DNA from: Liolophura sinensis
Lineage: Eukaryota; Mollusca; Polyplacophora; Chitonida; Chitonidae
DNA length: 64,000 bases
Direction: 5' to 3'
Assembly: GCF_032854445.1 (NCBI RefSeq)
Contig: NC_088300.1
Coordinates: 48,954,984-49,018,983, forward strand
Shown piece by piece: positions 1 through 11,300 of this stretch. The notes under the pieces were generated by a model, which ran no database searches, was not told the DNA's origin, and was given only the letters and a program-made list of their open reading frames with translations. How positions within the stretch are numbered: position 1 is the stretch's first letter; the number at the start of each line of letters is the position of its first letter. A program made the translations under genes and the position numbers.

Positions 1-1400
1 AAGCACTTTTCTTGAACGGAATCCTAAACGATTCGATAAACTAAGATCAGAGGTTTACCCCACGCGGGCACTTCGGTTTCTACCACTCATAAATTTTTTG
101 AGTGTGGCGTTCAACAACTATGAAATATAAACACACAAATATGTTTGTGTAAAATAGTCATTGCGAAGAATCTGCAAAGAACCCGAACAAACCAAAAGCT
201 CCAATTTGTTTTGGTTATTTACACGATATTGTTCTTCATTAAGATCAATCGTTGCATTAAGATTTAAGCAGGTAACAATCCTTCTGTTTGTCTATCTGTA
301 TACACGACTGTCATTCTATATAACAAATCGTTATAGGAGGTTGTTTTATGATGGTAGAGGACCACCCAACTACAACATTGGTATATGTCAGTTAACTGCT
401 TCTGCACGCATGTCTCTTGGCATCGTTCTTTACCTATATTTATGAACAATCATTTTGAAATATTTGTCGTAATAAAAATAATTGCACGCTTAGATTTTAC
501 GTTGTTGAAAAAAATGAGACTTTCAAACATTCATTTTGACCACTTTTAGTGCTTAGGCTTACACAAAGATCAGTGGTTACTCCCCAGTATTGAGAGTTAA
601 TATGACAAATGACAGACATTTTAACCTTATTCGTGCTATCCTTAGCACACTCCGCCCTCACTTGTAAAAATCTATAATTTCTCTTACAAGAAAGACCAAT
701 ATACGCGATGTTTACCACTGCAGAACGCGATAACCTTTAATGAGTCGAAATGAACCTGATTAGAATCACAGGCTAAATTGAGCATGCGATTAGGCCTACC
801 TAAATCACTTTTTCAGGTACCGGTACCGGTAGTTTTTGTCTTGTTTATTACACGTTCATTTTTAACAGCTTTCATTTTTAACAACTTTCATCGGCCTTGA
901 ACGAATGGTCAACAAGTATTATTTCACCTCTTTGATTTAATTAGGTATACGCATTTCCTGCATGGTAAAGGACAAACAATTCCAACAACACGATTCTAGA
1001 GTGCTTCCAAGGCGGTCACCCAACAACGGTTTCATGATCCAAGGGACGTCACTCTAGATAACAAACTACAGCAAAACGACCCAGGGGAGGTAATACTTTG
1101 AGGAATGACGAATAGCGCTCAGGAATGTGTTTGTTTCTTTACTAAGATTTAAAGGTACTTTCACTATTATTTAAGTCATTTAATAGCGGTGTTTCCTAGT
1201 AAAACGCTGGGAGCAATATCAACTATGGCGAAAACATCAGGTATGACACCAAGGTCAGTTATATACTTACGCTAAACTGACACCAGGTTGAATACACCGA
1301 GTTCAATCGGTTAACAGACACTAATGAGTGAGTGGGTGGGTGCTAAGGGTTTAACGTTGTACTTAACAATTTTTCTATCATATCACGCGAGTCCTTGGAG
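1..1400. other. Intergenic, no gene recognised
   Basis: No reading frame here resembles a known protein. The short open frames are AT-rich and lack splice-site context. A fragment near 61-120 contains GAGTGTGGCGTTCAACAAC, which weakly resembles the reverse complement of the GTGTTTTACGCCG core of the SINE-like repeat seen elsewhere in the window. A short palindromic GGTACCGGTACCGGTA lies near 820-835. Nothing else is supportable. Confidence 0.5.
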
Positions 1401-1419
1401 TGCATGTACGAGTAATGTG

Positions 1420-1690
1420 CCTCTTTGTGGCAGGACGGATTTCCACCGCTCTTTTATCTAGTGCTGCATCACTGAAACGACTTACCGAGGACAAGTAAGC
1501 CGCCCCACCCGAGCCATTATACTGATATGGGTCAACCAGTCGTTGCATTATCCCCTTCATGCTGAACGCCAAGCAAGGAAGCTACAAACTTCCTCTTTTA
1601 AGGTGTTGGGTGTGACCCGACCCAGGATTGACCCTGGATCTACTGCCCCCAAGCCATCATCAGGGGCGGTGAGGTGCTAATGAGGTCATG
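1420..1690 (-). repeat. Degraded SINE-like dispersed repeat, copy 1
   Basis: This stretch aligns by eye with 29110-29345. Shared landmarks in order are GCTGC-TCACTG-AACG, a CCGA-GACA block, CCACCC, ACCAACCGACC-like and GGGTCAACCAG blocks, GCTGA-CGCCAAGC, and a terminal CCAGGATTGA-CC. Read on the - strand, the last block becomes GGTCAATCCTGG, similar to a tRNA-type B box (GGTTCGANTCC), so the RNA-polymerase-III head would be on the - strand. The assignment to a tRNA-derived SINE is an inference from this motif; no A box was identified with certainty. Confidence 0.45.
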
Positions 1691-2200
1691 ACTCTAGAAG
1701 ACACAAAAACATACCTAATGCAAGTAAAATTTATATTTTACTGACACATTATTTATTTGCCTATACAGATAATCATAAAGGTAATGGATGGACAACATTT
1801 ATAAGTTCACTGACAATATTCGGAATATGCTTAGTCCTTGAGGCAACAAATACAGCATTGGATAATTTGTCTCTACATTTTGTCAGCTAAGTAAGTAGAG
1901 CAGCTGGATTTAAACACTACATGTTAAGATTTTGGCTCCAGATATCAGGGATGAAAAAATTTCTCTCATTAAGTATGAATTAAATATGGCAGCACTCAAA
2001 TGCATGTGCAATCAGAATGCTAGCTGACAACACACATCTTAAAACAGATCTAGGCACAACATTGCATCATTTAAATATATGCTAACCATCTCAGATTTCA
2101 CTTTTCACATTCATCCAGCAGCCTCAAAACAACAGCGCCAACCACTCCCGTTGTCAGATTGATTACAGATGTAGCTAACAACAACCATTTTTACATCAAA

Positions 2201-2522
2201 ACTATTTTGTCTCTTTCAATAAAGTCTGCGGCATGTTTCACAGTCCCATATACACACTCATGAGCACAGCTGGCTTTGATCTTTAAAAGCACGGAAAAAA
2301 TTTACCATTAATTCGAATCACTTTTGCTGAAAAACTTTTGCTAACAAAAATTTGTTAACAAAAAAAAAACTATTTTGTCTCTTTCAATAAAGTCTGCGGC
2401 ATGTTTCACAGTCCCATATACACACTCATGAGCACAGCTGGCTTTGATCTTTAAAAGCACGGAAAAAATTTACCATTAATTCGAATCACTTTTGCTGAAA
2501 AACTTTTGCTAACAAAAATTTA
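2201..2522. repeat. Two-copy tandem duplication, period 168 bp
   Basis: The sequence starting ACTATTTTGTCTCTTTCAAT at 2201 recurs at 2369 and stays nearly identical for about 150 bases in both copies (to about 2354 and 2522). The copies are separated by a short A-rich linker around 2355-2368. The near identity points to a recent duplication. It lies downstream of ADO, outside any coding region. Confidence 0.85.
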
Positions 2523-2696
2523 CAACATTAGTAAAGTTAAACTCCACTGATGACCTCTTGATGACCTCTTCGTGTTAATCGAGCAGCGTCAAGCATTTAC
2601 ACATATCTGGTCAGTCACGATTGGTGCGAACTTTAAATGAATCTAAAGTCTAAATAAATTAAAGTTTTAATGATACAGTACAGCATGTCATCATCG

Positions 2697-3431
2697 TCAG
2701 GTCCCCGAGGGGTAGGGGTTTATTGTAGGGCCTAGGTAAAAAGCCGAGTCACACCAATAATCGATAGGCTGAGACACCTGCTCTAAGACAACAAGTCTCT
2801 CGTCTTGACCTTCCGCCAGAGGACCTCTGTCTCGAAAATAGTTACACCGCCGGGCCCCATGTCTCTCATCGTAAGGTGGGGCTAAAATGTCAATGAAAGC
2901 TGCCGGGCCGGACTCGGTGGTTATTTCATGAATGTTTCCTTCGGACGGCGTCAGGACAACACAACTGTCATCTTCAGAAACGACTTTGTCCACATGTTTC
3001 TTCGCTTCTCTCAACATTCCTAATTCCCGCAGTCTGCGGAAAGCTTCGTTACCATGGGGACTTACACCCTCGACCTGACTGTAACTCCTGACTCTGACAG
3101 AACCATAGATAACTCTACACAGTCCAAACATGCCCGGATGATCGTGGAGAGGAAGGCGAGCTCCTCTTTTCAATACGAAAATACCCATGGAAAAGACGTC
3201 ACCGTCCCATAAATGAATGTACGTAACTGGCGCTACGCCAGTCTTTACCGACACGGGCTGTTCGTTTAACACGAGGTTTCTGTCAAAGTTCACGTCCTTA
3301 GCTGTTACACGGCTTAACAAAGAACCCAAGAACGCGATATTTTCTTGGAAAAGACTGTCACTGGTATCTGTTAAATCCCGGGCAAATGTCCGGTAAGCGT
3401 GCTGCGCTACTCTCTGAATCAGAGTAGCCAT
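2697..3431 (-). CDS. ADO: 2-aminoethanethiol (cysteamine) dioxygenase, intronless
   Basis: ADO is a non-haem Fe(II) cupin enzyme. It oxidises cysteamine to hypotaurine and oxidises N-terminal cysteines of regulatory proteins, feeding the oxygen-sensing Cys/Arg N-degron pathway. The 244-residue protein is close to the human length (270). It has MATLIQRVAQ at the start, matching the family N-terminus MASLIQRIA, so I chose this ATG over the one 102 bases upstream (3533). The cupin metal ligands are visible as PLHDHPGM (His96, His98) and GNIHEI (His168). Cys196 and Tyr198 (RCNYF) correspond to the residues that cross-link in mammalian ADO. VTYIHLW and GPAAFIDILAPPYD are further family blocks. No intron interrupts the frame. 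The gene is head-to-head with BIN3 across about 1 kb. An ATTAAA on the - strand near 2665 may serve as poly(A) signal. Confidence 0.95.
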   Translation of the reverse strand: MATLIQRVAQHAYRTFARDLTDTSDSLFQENIAFLGSLLSRVTAKDVNFDRNLVLNEQPVSVKTGVAPVTYIHLWDGDVFSMGIFVLKRGARLPLHDHPGMFGLCRVIYGSVRVRSYSQVEGVSPHGNEAFRRLRELGMLREAKKHVDKVVSEDDSCVVLTPSEGNIHEITTESGPAAFIDILAPPYDERHGARRCNYFRDRGPLAEGQDERLVVLEQVSQPIDYWCDSAFYLGPTINPYPSGT

Positions 3432-4441
3432 TTTGTTGTGGCGAGTAACATCAGCGCCCCCTATAAACACACCGACTGGGGGACGACCAGGCGTTGTTGT
3501 CCGAAGAAATGATTCAAGAAAGTGAGCCAACAAAGGCCTTCACCATGGATTTAACAAGTTCTAAACTGAGTAAATAGTGTCTCCACCAGACAAATTACAC
3601 GCTTACACATCAAATTTGCCATTCTCAGGTTAAAATTGTGGGAAATGAATGCGGAAGTATGCCACTGTCAGTAACATCATAAGGCCGTACGGGATTGTCG
3701 GATTCGTCGAACACCTAGGCCTATACTAGCGCAGCTGTAGTTACATTAAGCGAAGTAAACCTTTCTTTCAAGTGTAAACTCTCAGGATTAAAAGTTTGTC
3801 CGTTCATGTGACAATAGCAGTATGAATACTCACACATTTAAAATTAAAGTGTCACAGTGACACTTGACTATCCACCCCATTACAATCTAGACACAAATGT
3901 ATCATCAGGTAATAGAACGACACACTGTAAGAGTAAAGAAAAACATTGCAAAACTGAGCGAAGTTAAGAGGAGTTGCGAACATAAATGCATTTTTAATGA
4001 TACAGATACTCATTGAAACATAAATTTAGCTCAGCCTCTCGCGATGTTATTGATGTATAACTAAGGCCAATTTCTCGTCAGCGTTATTGTTTATTTACAC
4101 ATGCCTGTCTTACTCTTCCTCTTTCACTTTGTATCCCGCATTAATCTCCCATATAAGGAAGTGTGTTTGATGCCACACCTAACACCGCTTTAGGCTCCAA
4201 TCTACCTTGTGATATCAGACCAGGATTTCCTAAATATGATGTTTTAATTGTGACGTGCTGAACAAGCTTGCTGAATTTCAGGTGGTTTTCTCCCTATTAC
4301 CTTGCAGTCTATCACGATCATAACTTTGTTTTAGATAATGCTGATATGTTGTATTAAACAAATATTCCAAACAGAAGTGTCCTTTTTATTTACAGTTCCC
4401 ATTTGTGTATAAAATGAGATGAACATGACGAAGTGTGAACA
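3432..4441. promoter_or_regulatory. Shared divergent promoter region of ADO and BIN3
   Basis: This 1-kb interval separates the ATG of ADO (- strand) from the ATG of BIN3 (+ strand). Both 5' UTRs and transcription starts must lie here unless there are upstream noncoding exons. No TATA box, CpG island or other element could be assigned with confidence by eye. The promoter role is inferred from gene arrangement only. Confidence 0.5.
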
Positions 4442-5326
4442 ATGAGTAGGTAAGAATCAGGCAAATGTCTGGTGGGAAGATGTACCCAAGCCACCCCCTG
4501 ACTTATCACAGTTATCAGTCATGATCGAGTTTAGTTGTTCAACAATTATTGAACTCAGACTAGGTCAATTTTCTTTGAGCCTTTTGAACCAGCTACTTTC
4601 TGCATAGGCTGAAAAATGTTTTTTCTTAATTTTAAGTGCTTGCAAAGCCACATTTGCATTGTTTGTATTTTCACAGATCTTGTTATCCAACTGAGCACAT
4701 TTGATTTTACCCAACACTTTAAAGGTGAATTTAATTACAGCTTATATGTTTCTCTGTTTCAGGAACCTGTTCAGTCGGTACAGTGCTCCTAAAAAGAGTG
4801 TTATATCCCGCACTGTGAGTTCTGTCTTTTAAGTATAGATTTCAGTTAGATTTAGTAAGTGAGAAAAGAAGAGGGAGTTTTAGCATTGTTTTGAAGCATA
4901 TAAATATAGTTTTCATTAATGTATTTTCTTGATCAGTGTGTTGTCCACCCAAGAATGTTGCACTTCTCTGGTGGAGGTCAGGTTTTTGGAGGAGAAAACC
5001 AGACAGAGACCTTCAGGAGGAAAAGACACAGAAACCTTCAGGAGGAAAGCAATCAGAGCCTTCAAGGTGCCAGACAGAACCCTGAGAAAGCCGCCACACC
5101 TTACTAGCTACCTTGCAGAACTCCTGAAATTGAATACTATATTATGACAGCTCCAGAAAAGTTCCACATTTGATAAATATATACAAAAAATATGTAATTT
5201 AAGGGTATCAAAACATAGAAATATACTTGTGTTGGAAAATTTTTAAGTGGTGACATTTCAGGACTTAGGTTAAGAACTGAATGTTATGTTACTTTGCTAT
5301 TAGTTACTACATCTTATATGTTCATT

Positions 5327-5369
<43 letters not shown>

Positions 5370-8300
5370 TTACAGACAGAACGGGAAGTTGAGAGGGAGG
5401 CTAAGAAATTAGAAGGGTAAGAATGGTGCTACAGAAGTGCTTTCTTAAATTCAACCTAACATTATTTAAATGTAAAAGTGACATATATTTTGGCATCATC
5501 TCTATTTTCCTTTCCACATTAGGTATTCAGCCATAGAGAAGGTGTTTATTAGCTGGTAGGGAGTGCCATTAGCAGTAGGGAGTGCCATTAGCGGTAGGGA
5601 GTGCCAGTTCCGAAACAAAAGGACTGATGTTTAATTTATTTCTGACTTCTTATTATGACTTAATAGTCACTAGATATCTGCTGAAATGTGCTTCCAGCCA
5701 TCAGAAATACCAACCTTCCAGGGCCTTGGCAGCATGTGGATCTAAGATCTACTGGGCTAAGATACATCACATGGCGTTTCAAACATTTTATCATCCGTTT
5801 TTAGGCCTCAAATAAACAAATTGTGAAAAGTACTCAGGATGTGTCTCTAACTATCTACAGGCCTAGGTGACACCTGTCAGATCGAGATGGTTGACCCACT
5901 TTTGAAAATACCTGACAAAGTCTATGATTGGGCATTGTTACTTAGTATTACTCTGATTCATGATCAGCCTTGTTCAGGAACTGTGATTTATTGCTTTGTT
6001 CTCAATTCACATTCAAAATGGGTTATTATGCAGAATAACAAAATGTAATGGGTTGTTAATTAACAGTGCCAGCTTGGTCTGAAGACATCGTGAATTCATA
6101 TATATGCATTTGTTTAGAAAACTTGAGTACTTTACTGCATTATGTAGAAGTCATTTCACCATTTTAACATTTTTTTTTTGTTACAGGCTGGAAGATACAA
6201 CAAAAAAGTTGTACAAAGACATGAAGAGATGTATAGAATCTTGTACAGGTATGTTGGTACATCAAAATTGTGCAACTCTTTTCGAAATGGTTTGTGTCTA
6301 GATTAAAACACCATAAGGCAAAGTGGTATACAAGATATCGGTGAAAAATGTGGGTGAAGGTGGTTAAGGTGGGTGAGGTAAGTGATGGACCTGCCAGTTG
6401 AGCCATCCGATGACCAGATACTTCCATGGCCAGATACAGCTCCTGTAGGATAGGCTGTGACTTCTACGTCAGTAGGGTTATCAGGTACATAATGAGGTTC
6501 TGTGGTTTTGTGTTTTTTCCTGACTGTTATGCACCCAGTGATCACTGTGGTTCCCTATAGACAGTCAGGCACACATTGAGTTTTTATGGTTTCCTCTAGA
6601 CTGCTAACTACTAAAGGAGGTTGTACGGTTTCCTCCTGACCATCATGTACCTAGTGAGGCTCTCTGATTTCCTCTACTCTTTGAAGTACCTAGTTAGGCT
6701 CTGTAGTTTCCTCTAGACTGTTAAGTACTTAGGGAGGTTGTATGGCTTCCTCCTGACCATCAGTTACCTAGCAAGGCCTTGTGGTTTCCTCCAGACAGTC
6801 AAGTACTTAGGGAGGTGAGGGCCAAGGGAAGATCTGTCAGCAACCTACGAATGGTTGTGGGTTTCCCCTGGACTCTGCCTTGGTTCCCCGCACAGTAATG
6901 CTAGCCACCATTGGTATTTGTGAAATGTTCTTAAATACAGCGTAAAACTCTGCTGAAATGAAATAAAATAAATAACTAAATAGTGCAGGAAGTTGTATGG
7001 TTTCCTCTTGACTGTAAGGTGTCTAGTGGGGTTATGTAGTGTCCTCCTGACCATCAGGTACTGTTGAGGTGCTGTGGTTTCCTCTAGACTATTAAGTACT
7101 AAGCAAGGTTGTATGGTTTCCTCTTGACTGCAAGGTATCTAGAGGTTATGTAGCCTCCTCCTGACCGCCATGTACCGTTCCTATTGAGGTTATGTAGCTT
7201 CCTTCTGACTGCCATGTACCGTCTCTATTGAGGTTATGTAGCTACCTCCTGACTGTCATTTACCATACCTATTGAGGTCATGTAGCCTCCTTCTGACTGC
7301 CATGTACTGTACCTATTGAGGTTATGTAGCTTCCTCCTGACTGTCATGTACCATACATATTGAGGTCATGTAGCCTCCTTCTGACTGCCATGTACTGTAC
7401 CTGTTGAGGTCATGTAGCCTCCTTCTGACTGCCATGTACCGTACCTATTGAGGTTATGTAGCTTCCTCCTGACTGTCATGTACCGTACCTATTAAGGTTA
7501 TGTAGCCTCCTTCTGACTGCCATGTACTGTACCTATTGAGGTTATGTAGCCTCCTTCTGACTGCCATGTACTGTACCTGTTGAGGTCATGTAGCCTCCTT
7601 CTGACTGCCATGTACCGTACCTATTGAGGTTATGTAGCTTCCTCCTGACTGTCATGTACCATACCTATTGAGGTTATGTAGCGTCCTTCTGACTGCCATG
7701 TCGTCCCTGGCTGGCCGTGGAACTAGCCTTTGCGCTCTCAGCTTTTGTTTAGTGGTCACCCAGTCTGAAGGTGGTGTGACATTACGTTCTGTCGCTCTTA
7801 GAGGCAGGACGTATTCACTAGCTTCTTTGTAAATAGCCTGTACATAGTTTAGTGCATTTCCACTTTGTAATATCGTATCTATTTTGCACTCGGCATCCAC
7901 ACTGTTCCAAACGCATAGTTGTGGTCATCTCTTTAGGGTAGTAGTTCTCGCCCTGGCCCACAATGTTGTGGGCAGGGCGAGTAAATAGACCCTTAAGCCT
8001 TAAGCTTGTAATACAGGGAGGTGTACAACCGGTTGAAGTATACAATCGGCTAAAGGAGTTAGTGGGGAGTGGGCCTAATGTCCTAAAGGGACTAATCAAT
8101 GTCTCTAGAGATGTCTGGAATGTTACAGTGGCTACGCAAACTGTGAAGGAACAGCTGTTGGCTAGCGGCTTCTCATTTAACGGGGTAGATTGTCCAATAT
8201 ATGATGTGGAGGAGCAAAGGCTCCTGGTTAGATGTCGATGTCCGATCGAGGTGCCCGATGACACTATTGGAGGTTTGATAAGCAGGTAAACAAGCAGGCC

Positions 8301-11300
8301 ACTTTCAAAAGGACTGCCCGCTGAGCGATGAAAATGACAATGGCGATAATGATGATGATGATAAAGATAGTAATGTTTATGAAGTTGAAGGTGACAATAA
8401 AGATGAGAATGAAGGTCGAGGAGATGATGATGGTAATTATAGTGAGGGACATGGGAATGATATGGAAATTGGGGTTTCTGGCGAGTCTGTTCCTTCCAGT
8501 CAACAAAATAAAGGGACTTTGGATAACTCTGCTGCTGACAACGAAGCTGGAGAGTGGCAAGTTGTCACTAACTCCATGTCCTCCAGCAAAAAGATTCGAA
8601 ATAAGCGCATTGATGCTACAAATAAGGTCAGGAAGTTAAGCGAATCGCCAGTAGTAGGTGGGCCCCAGAGCCTTTGCGAGGCATCTCAGACGTCAAATAG
8701 CCCGGAGTGGGTTGTCAGTATGAATCAAAACTCGAATTCCTCCTCACCCCCTAGATCGTCAGAAATTTCGAATACTACGCCATCCTGCATTAAGGAGACG
8801 CAATCCAGTGGCGTGACGCCCTCCAAAGGTGCACTTGGTGAGAGTCTGTCCTTATGGGGTAGGACGTTCAGCCCTGACCCGTCTACAATGTCACAGTTAG
8901 ACACTAGAGATATAGCAGATTGCCTTGATCCTCAGGGAAGCTCTCAGCAATCTGATATGTTTAGGGCTGGTGGAGAATCCAATATGGAGGAATCTCTTTC
9001 GGAAATGGATGCACCCGAAGACTTGCCTGCCTATACCAGTGGCAAGGGTGAGGTCTTGGTACCTGTCTCAACATCCCTGGGGTCGTATTATTGCACATTG
9101 CGACGAGACTCTAAAGTTGACAAGGTTAAAAAGCAGAGGAAGTTGATAACGTTGTCACAGGAGGATTTTGCTGAGCGTAGGGCAGCAATGTACAAGAAGT
9201 CCAGAAAAAAGAAAAAGAATAAATAAATATTAATAATGGCTACTACAAAGATCTTACAGTGGAACTGTAGAGGATTGAGGTGTAACCTCGCAGAGCTCCA
9301 GATGTTAGCTCAAGACCTCAATCCTGTAGCTTTTAGCTTGCAGGAAACTCTGATGACTGATCCTAGTTATCAATGTCGAGGTTATGTATCTCATCACGCT
9401 GTTGCCACGTCTACGAATGGAAAGGCATCAGGGGGTTCTTCTCTTTTGATTAGGCAGGGTGTAATACACAATAGAATGGCACTGAACACCGATTTGCAGG
9501 CGGTGGCGGTGCGTATCACACTGGGTATAGTATTAACAACCTGTTCTATTTATATACCACCTTCTTCTACTCTTCTCCAACAAGAGCTGCGAAATTTATA
9601 TGACCAATTACCTAAACCGTGTCTTCTTTTGGGGGACTTTAATGCCCATAGTGTTCTCTGGGGTGACTCTAAACGTAACCAGAAGGGCTCTGTATTGGAG
9701 GATTTTATATCTAATAACTCTCTATGCGTCTTAAATGATGGCACACATACTTACCTTCATCCTGCAAAGGGAATTTATTCGGTCCTTGATTTAGCTCTGG
9801 CTGATGCAGGGCTAAGATCGGAATTCAGCTGGAGCGTCCATGATGATCTGTGCAGAAGCGACCACTTCCCCACCATACTTACCCTTGGGGAGCCGGTATC
9901 TTCCTCCCTTCCACGCTTTAATTATGATAAAGCAGACTGGCCCCGCTTTGCTGTTCTGTGTGGTGAAACACTTACTAGCGACCTTTTTCTTGATGCAGTT
10001 GATCCTATCCAGTTATTCTCAGATCAGCTAATCGATGTAGCCTCCAAACGTATCCCGAAATCTTGTGCGGTTCCTCGTATTAAGAAACCGTGGTTCACGG
10101 AGGACTGTAAATGAGCTAGGCGTTTCAGGAAACGTGCTGAGCGCGTGTACCAATGTAGACCATCTCCCGTTAATTTAGACGATGTTAGGCGTACTCGAGC
10201 TAAAGCTCGTAGGACTATCAAACAGTCCAAACGTGACTCTTGGAAACGTTATGTTTCTAAGATTAATTATCGTACCCCTATGTCAAAAGTCTGGAATATG
10301 ATCCAACGCATCAAAGGCAAGGGATCCAATGTCACTGTCAATCATCTTAAAGACGGGAATAATTCTTGAAAAAACTTGACATAGCCAATAGGTTGGGTGC
10401 TTCTTTTGCGCACCATTCGTCTTCAGATAATTACTTGCCTCAGTTCCAGCGTAACAAGGAACGGACCGAGGCAAGTCCTCTTGATTTTACATCCTCAAAT
10501 GAAGAATCCTACAATGCTACATTTTCTCTACATGAACTATCCGCATCCCTTAGCAAGGCCCATGACTCAACTCCAGGGCCAGATGATATCCACTATCAGC
10601 TTTTACAACACCTTCCAGAATCTTCCTTGAGGGTGCTTCTTGGAATTTTTAATACCATTTGGATTTCCGGGAATTTTCCTGCCTCATGGCAAAACGCTAT
10701 TATTGTCCCCATCCCAAAGCCCGGAAAGGATTCTACCGATCCAAATAACTATCGTCCTATTTCCTTAACCAGTTGTGTATGCAAGACTATGGAGAGGATG
10801 ATTAACGATCGCTTGGTTTGGTTTTTGGAGACTAATGAGTTGATAAGCGACATTCAATGTGGATTTCGAAAGAATCGCAGTACTGTTGATCACCTTGTTC
10901 GTCTAGAATGCTTTATTAAGAACGGTATCGTTAATCGTGACCATGTCGTATCTGTCTTTTTTGATCTGGAAAAGGCATATGACACTACTTGGAAATATGG
11001 CATTATGAAAGATATGCATGGATTTGGACTTAGAGGTCGGCTTCCTGACTTTATTCGTAAATTCTTAGACCATCGTCACTTCCAAGTTCAGGTTGGGGCT
11101 ACCCTATCTGACTACTTTGAACAAGACCAGGGGGTTCCTCAAGGCAGCATTTTATCAGTTACTCTCTTTATGCAGACTATTGAGAGACAGCTGCAGATTT
11201 GCCTTAACAAAGTCCATGCCTGGGCACTGGAGAACGGATTTAAGTTCTCCAAGTGGAAGACTAACTGCGTACACTTTTGTCGGAAGTACTTCCCCCATGA

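Noticed and set aside
7652-8264. Open frames on the - strand across the left retrotransposon end
   Set aside because: The part up to 7967 is the inverted ORF1 fragment of the element; the part beyond is the antisense of the forward ORF1. Neither is an independent gene.
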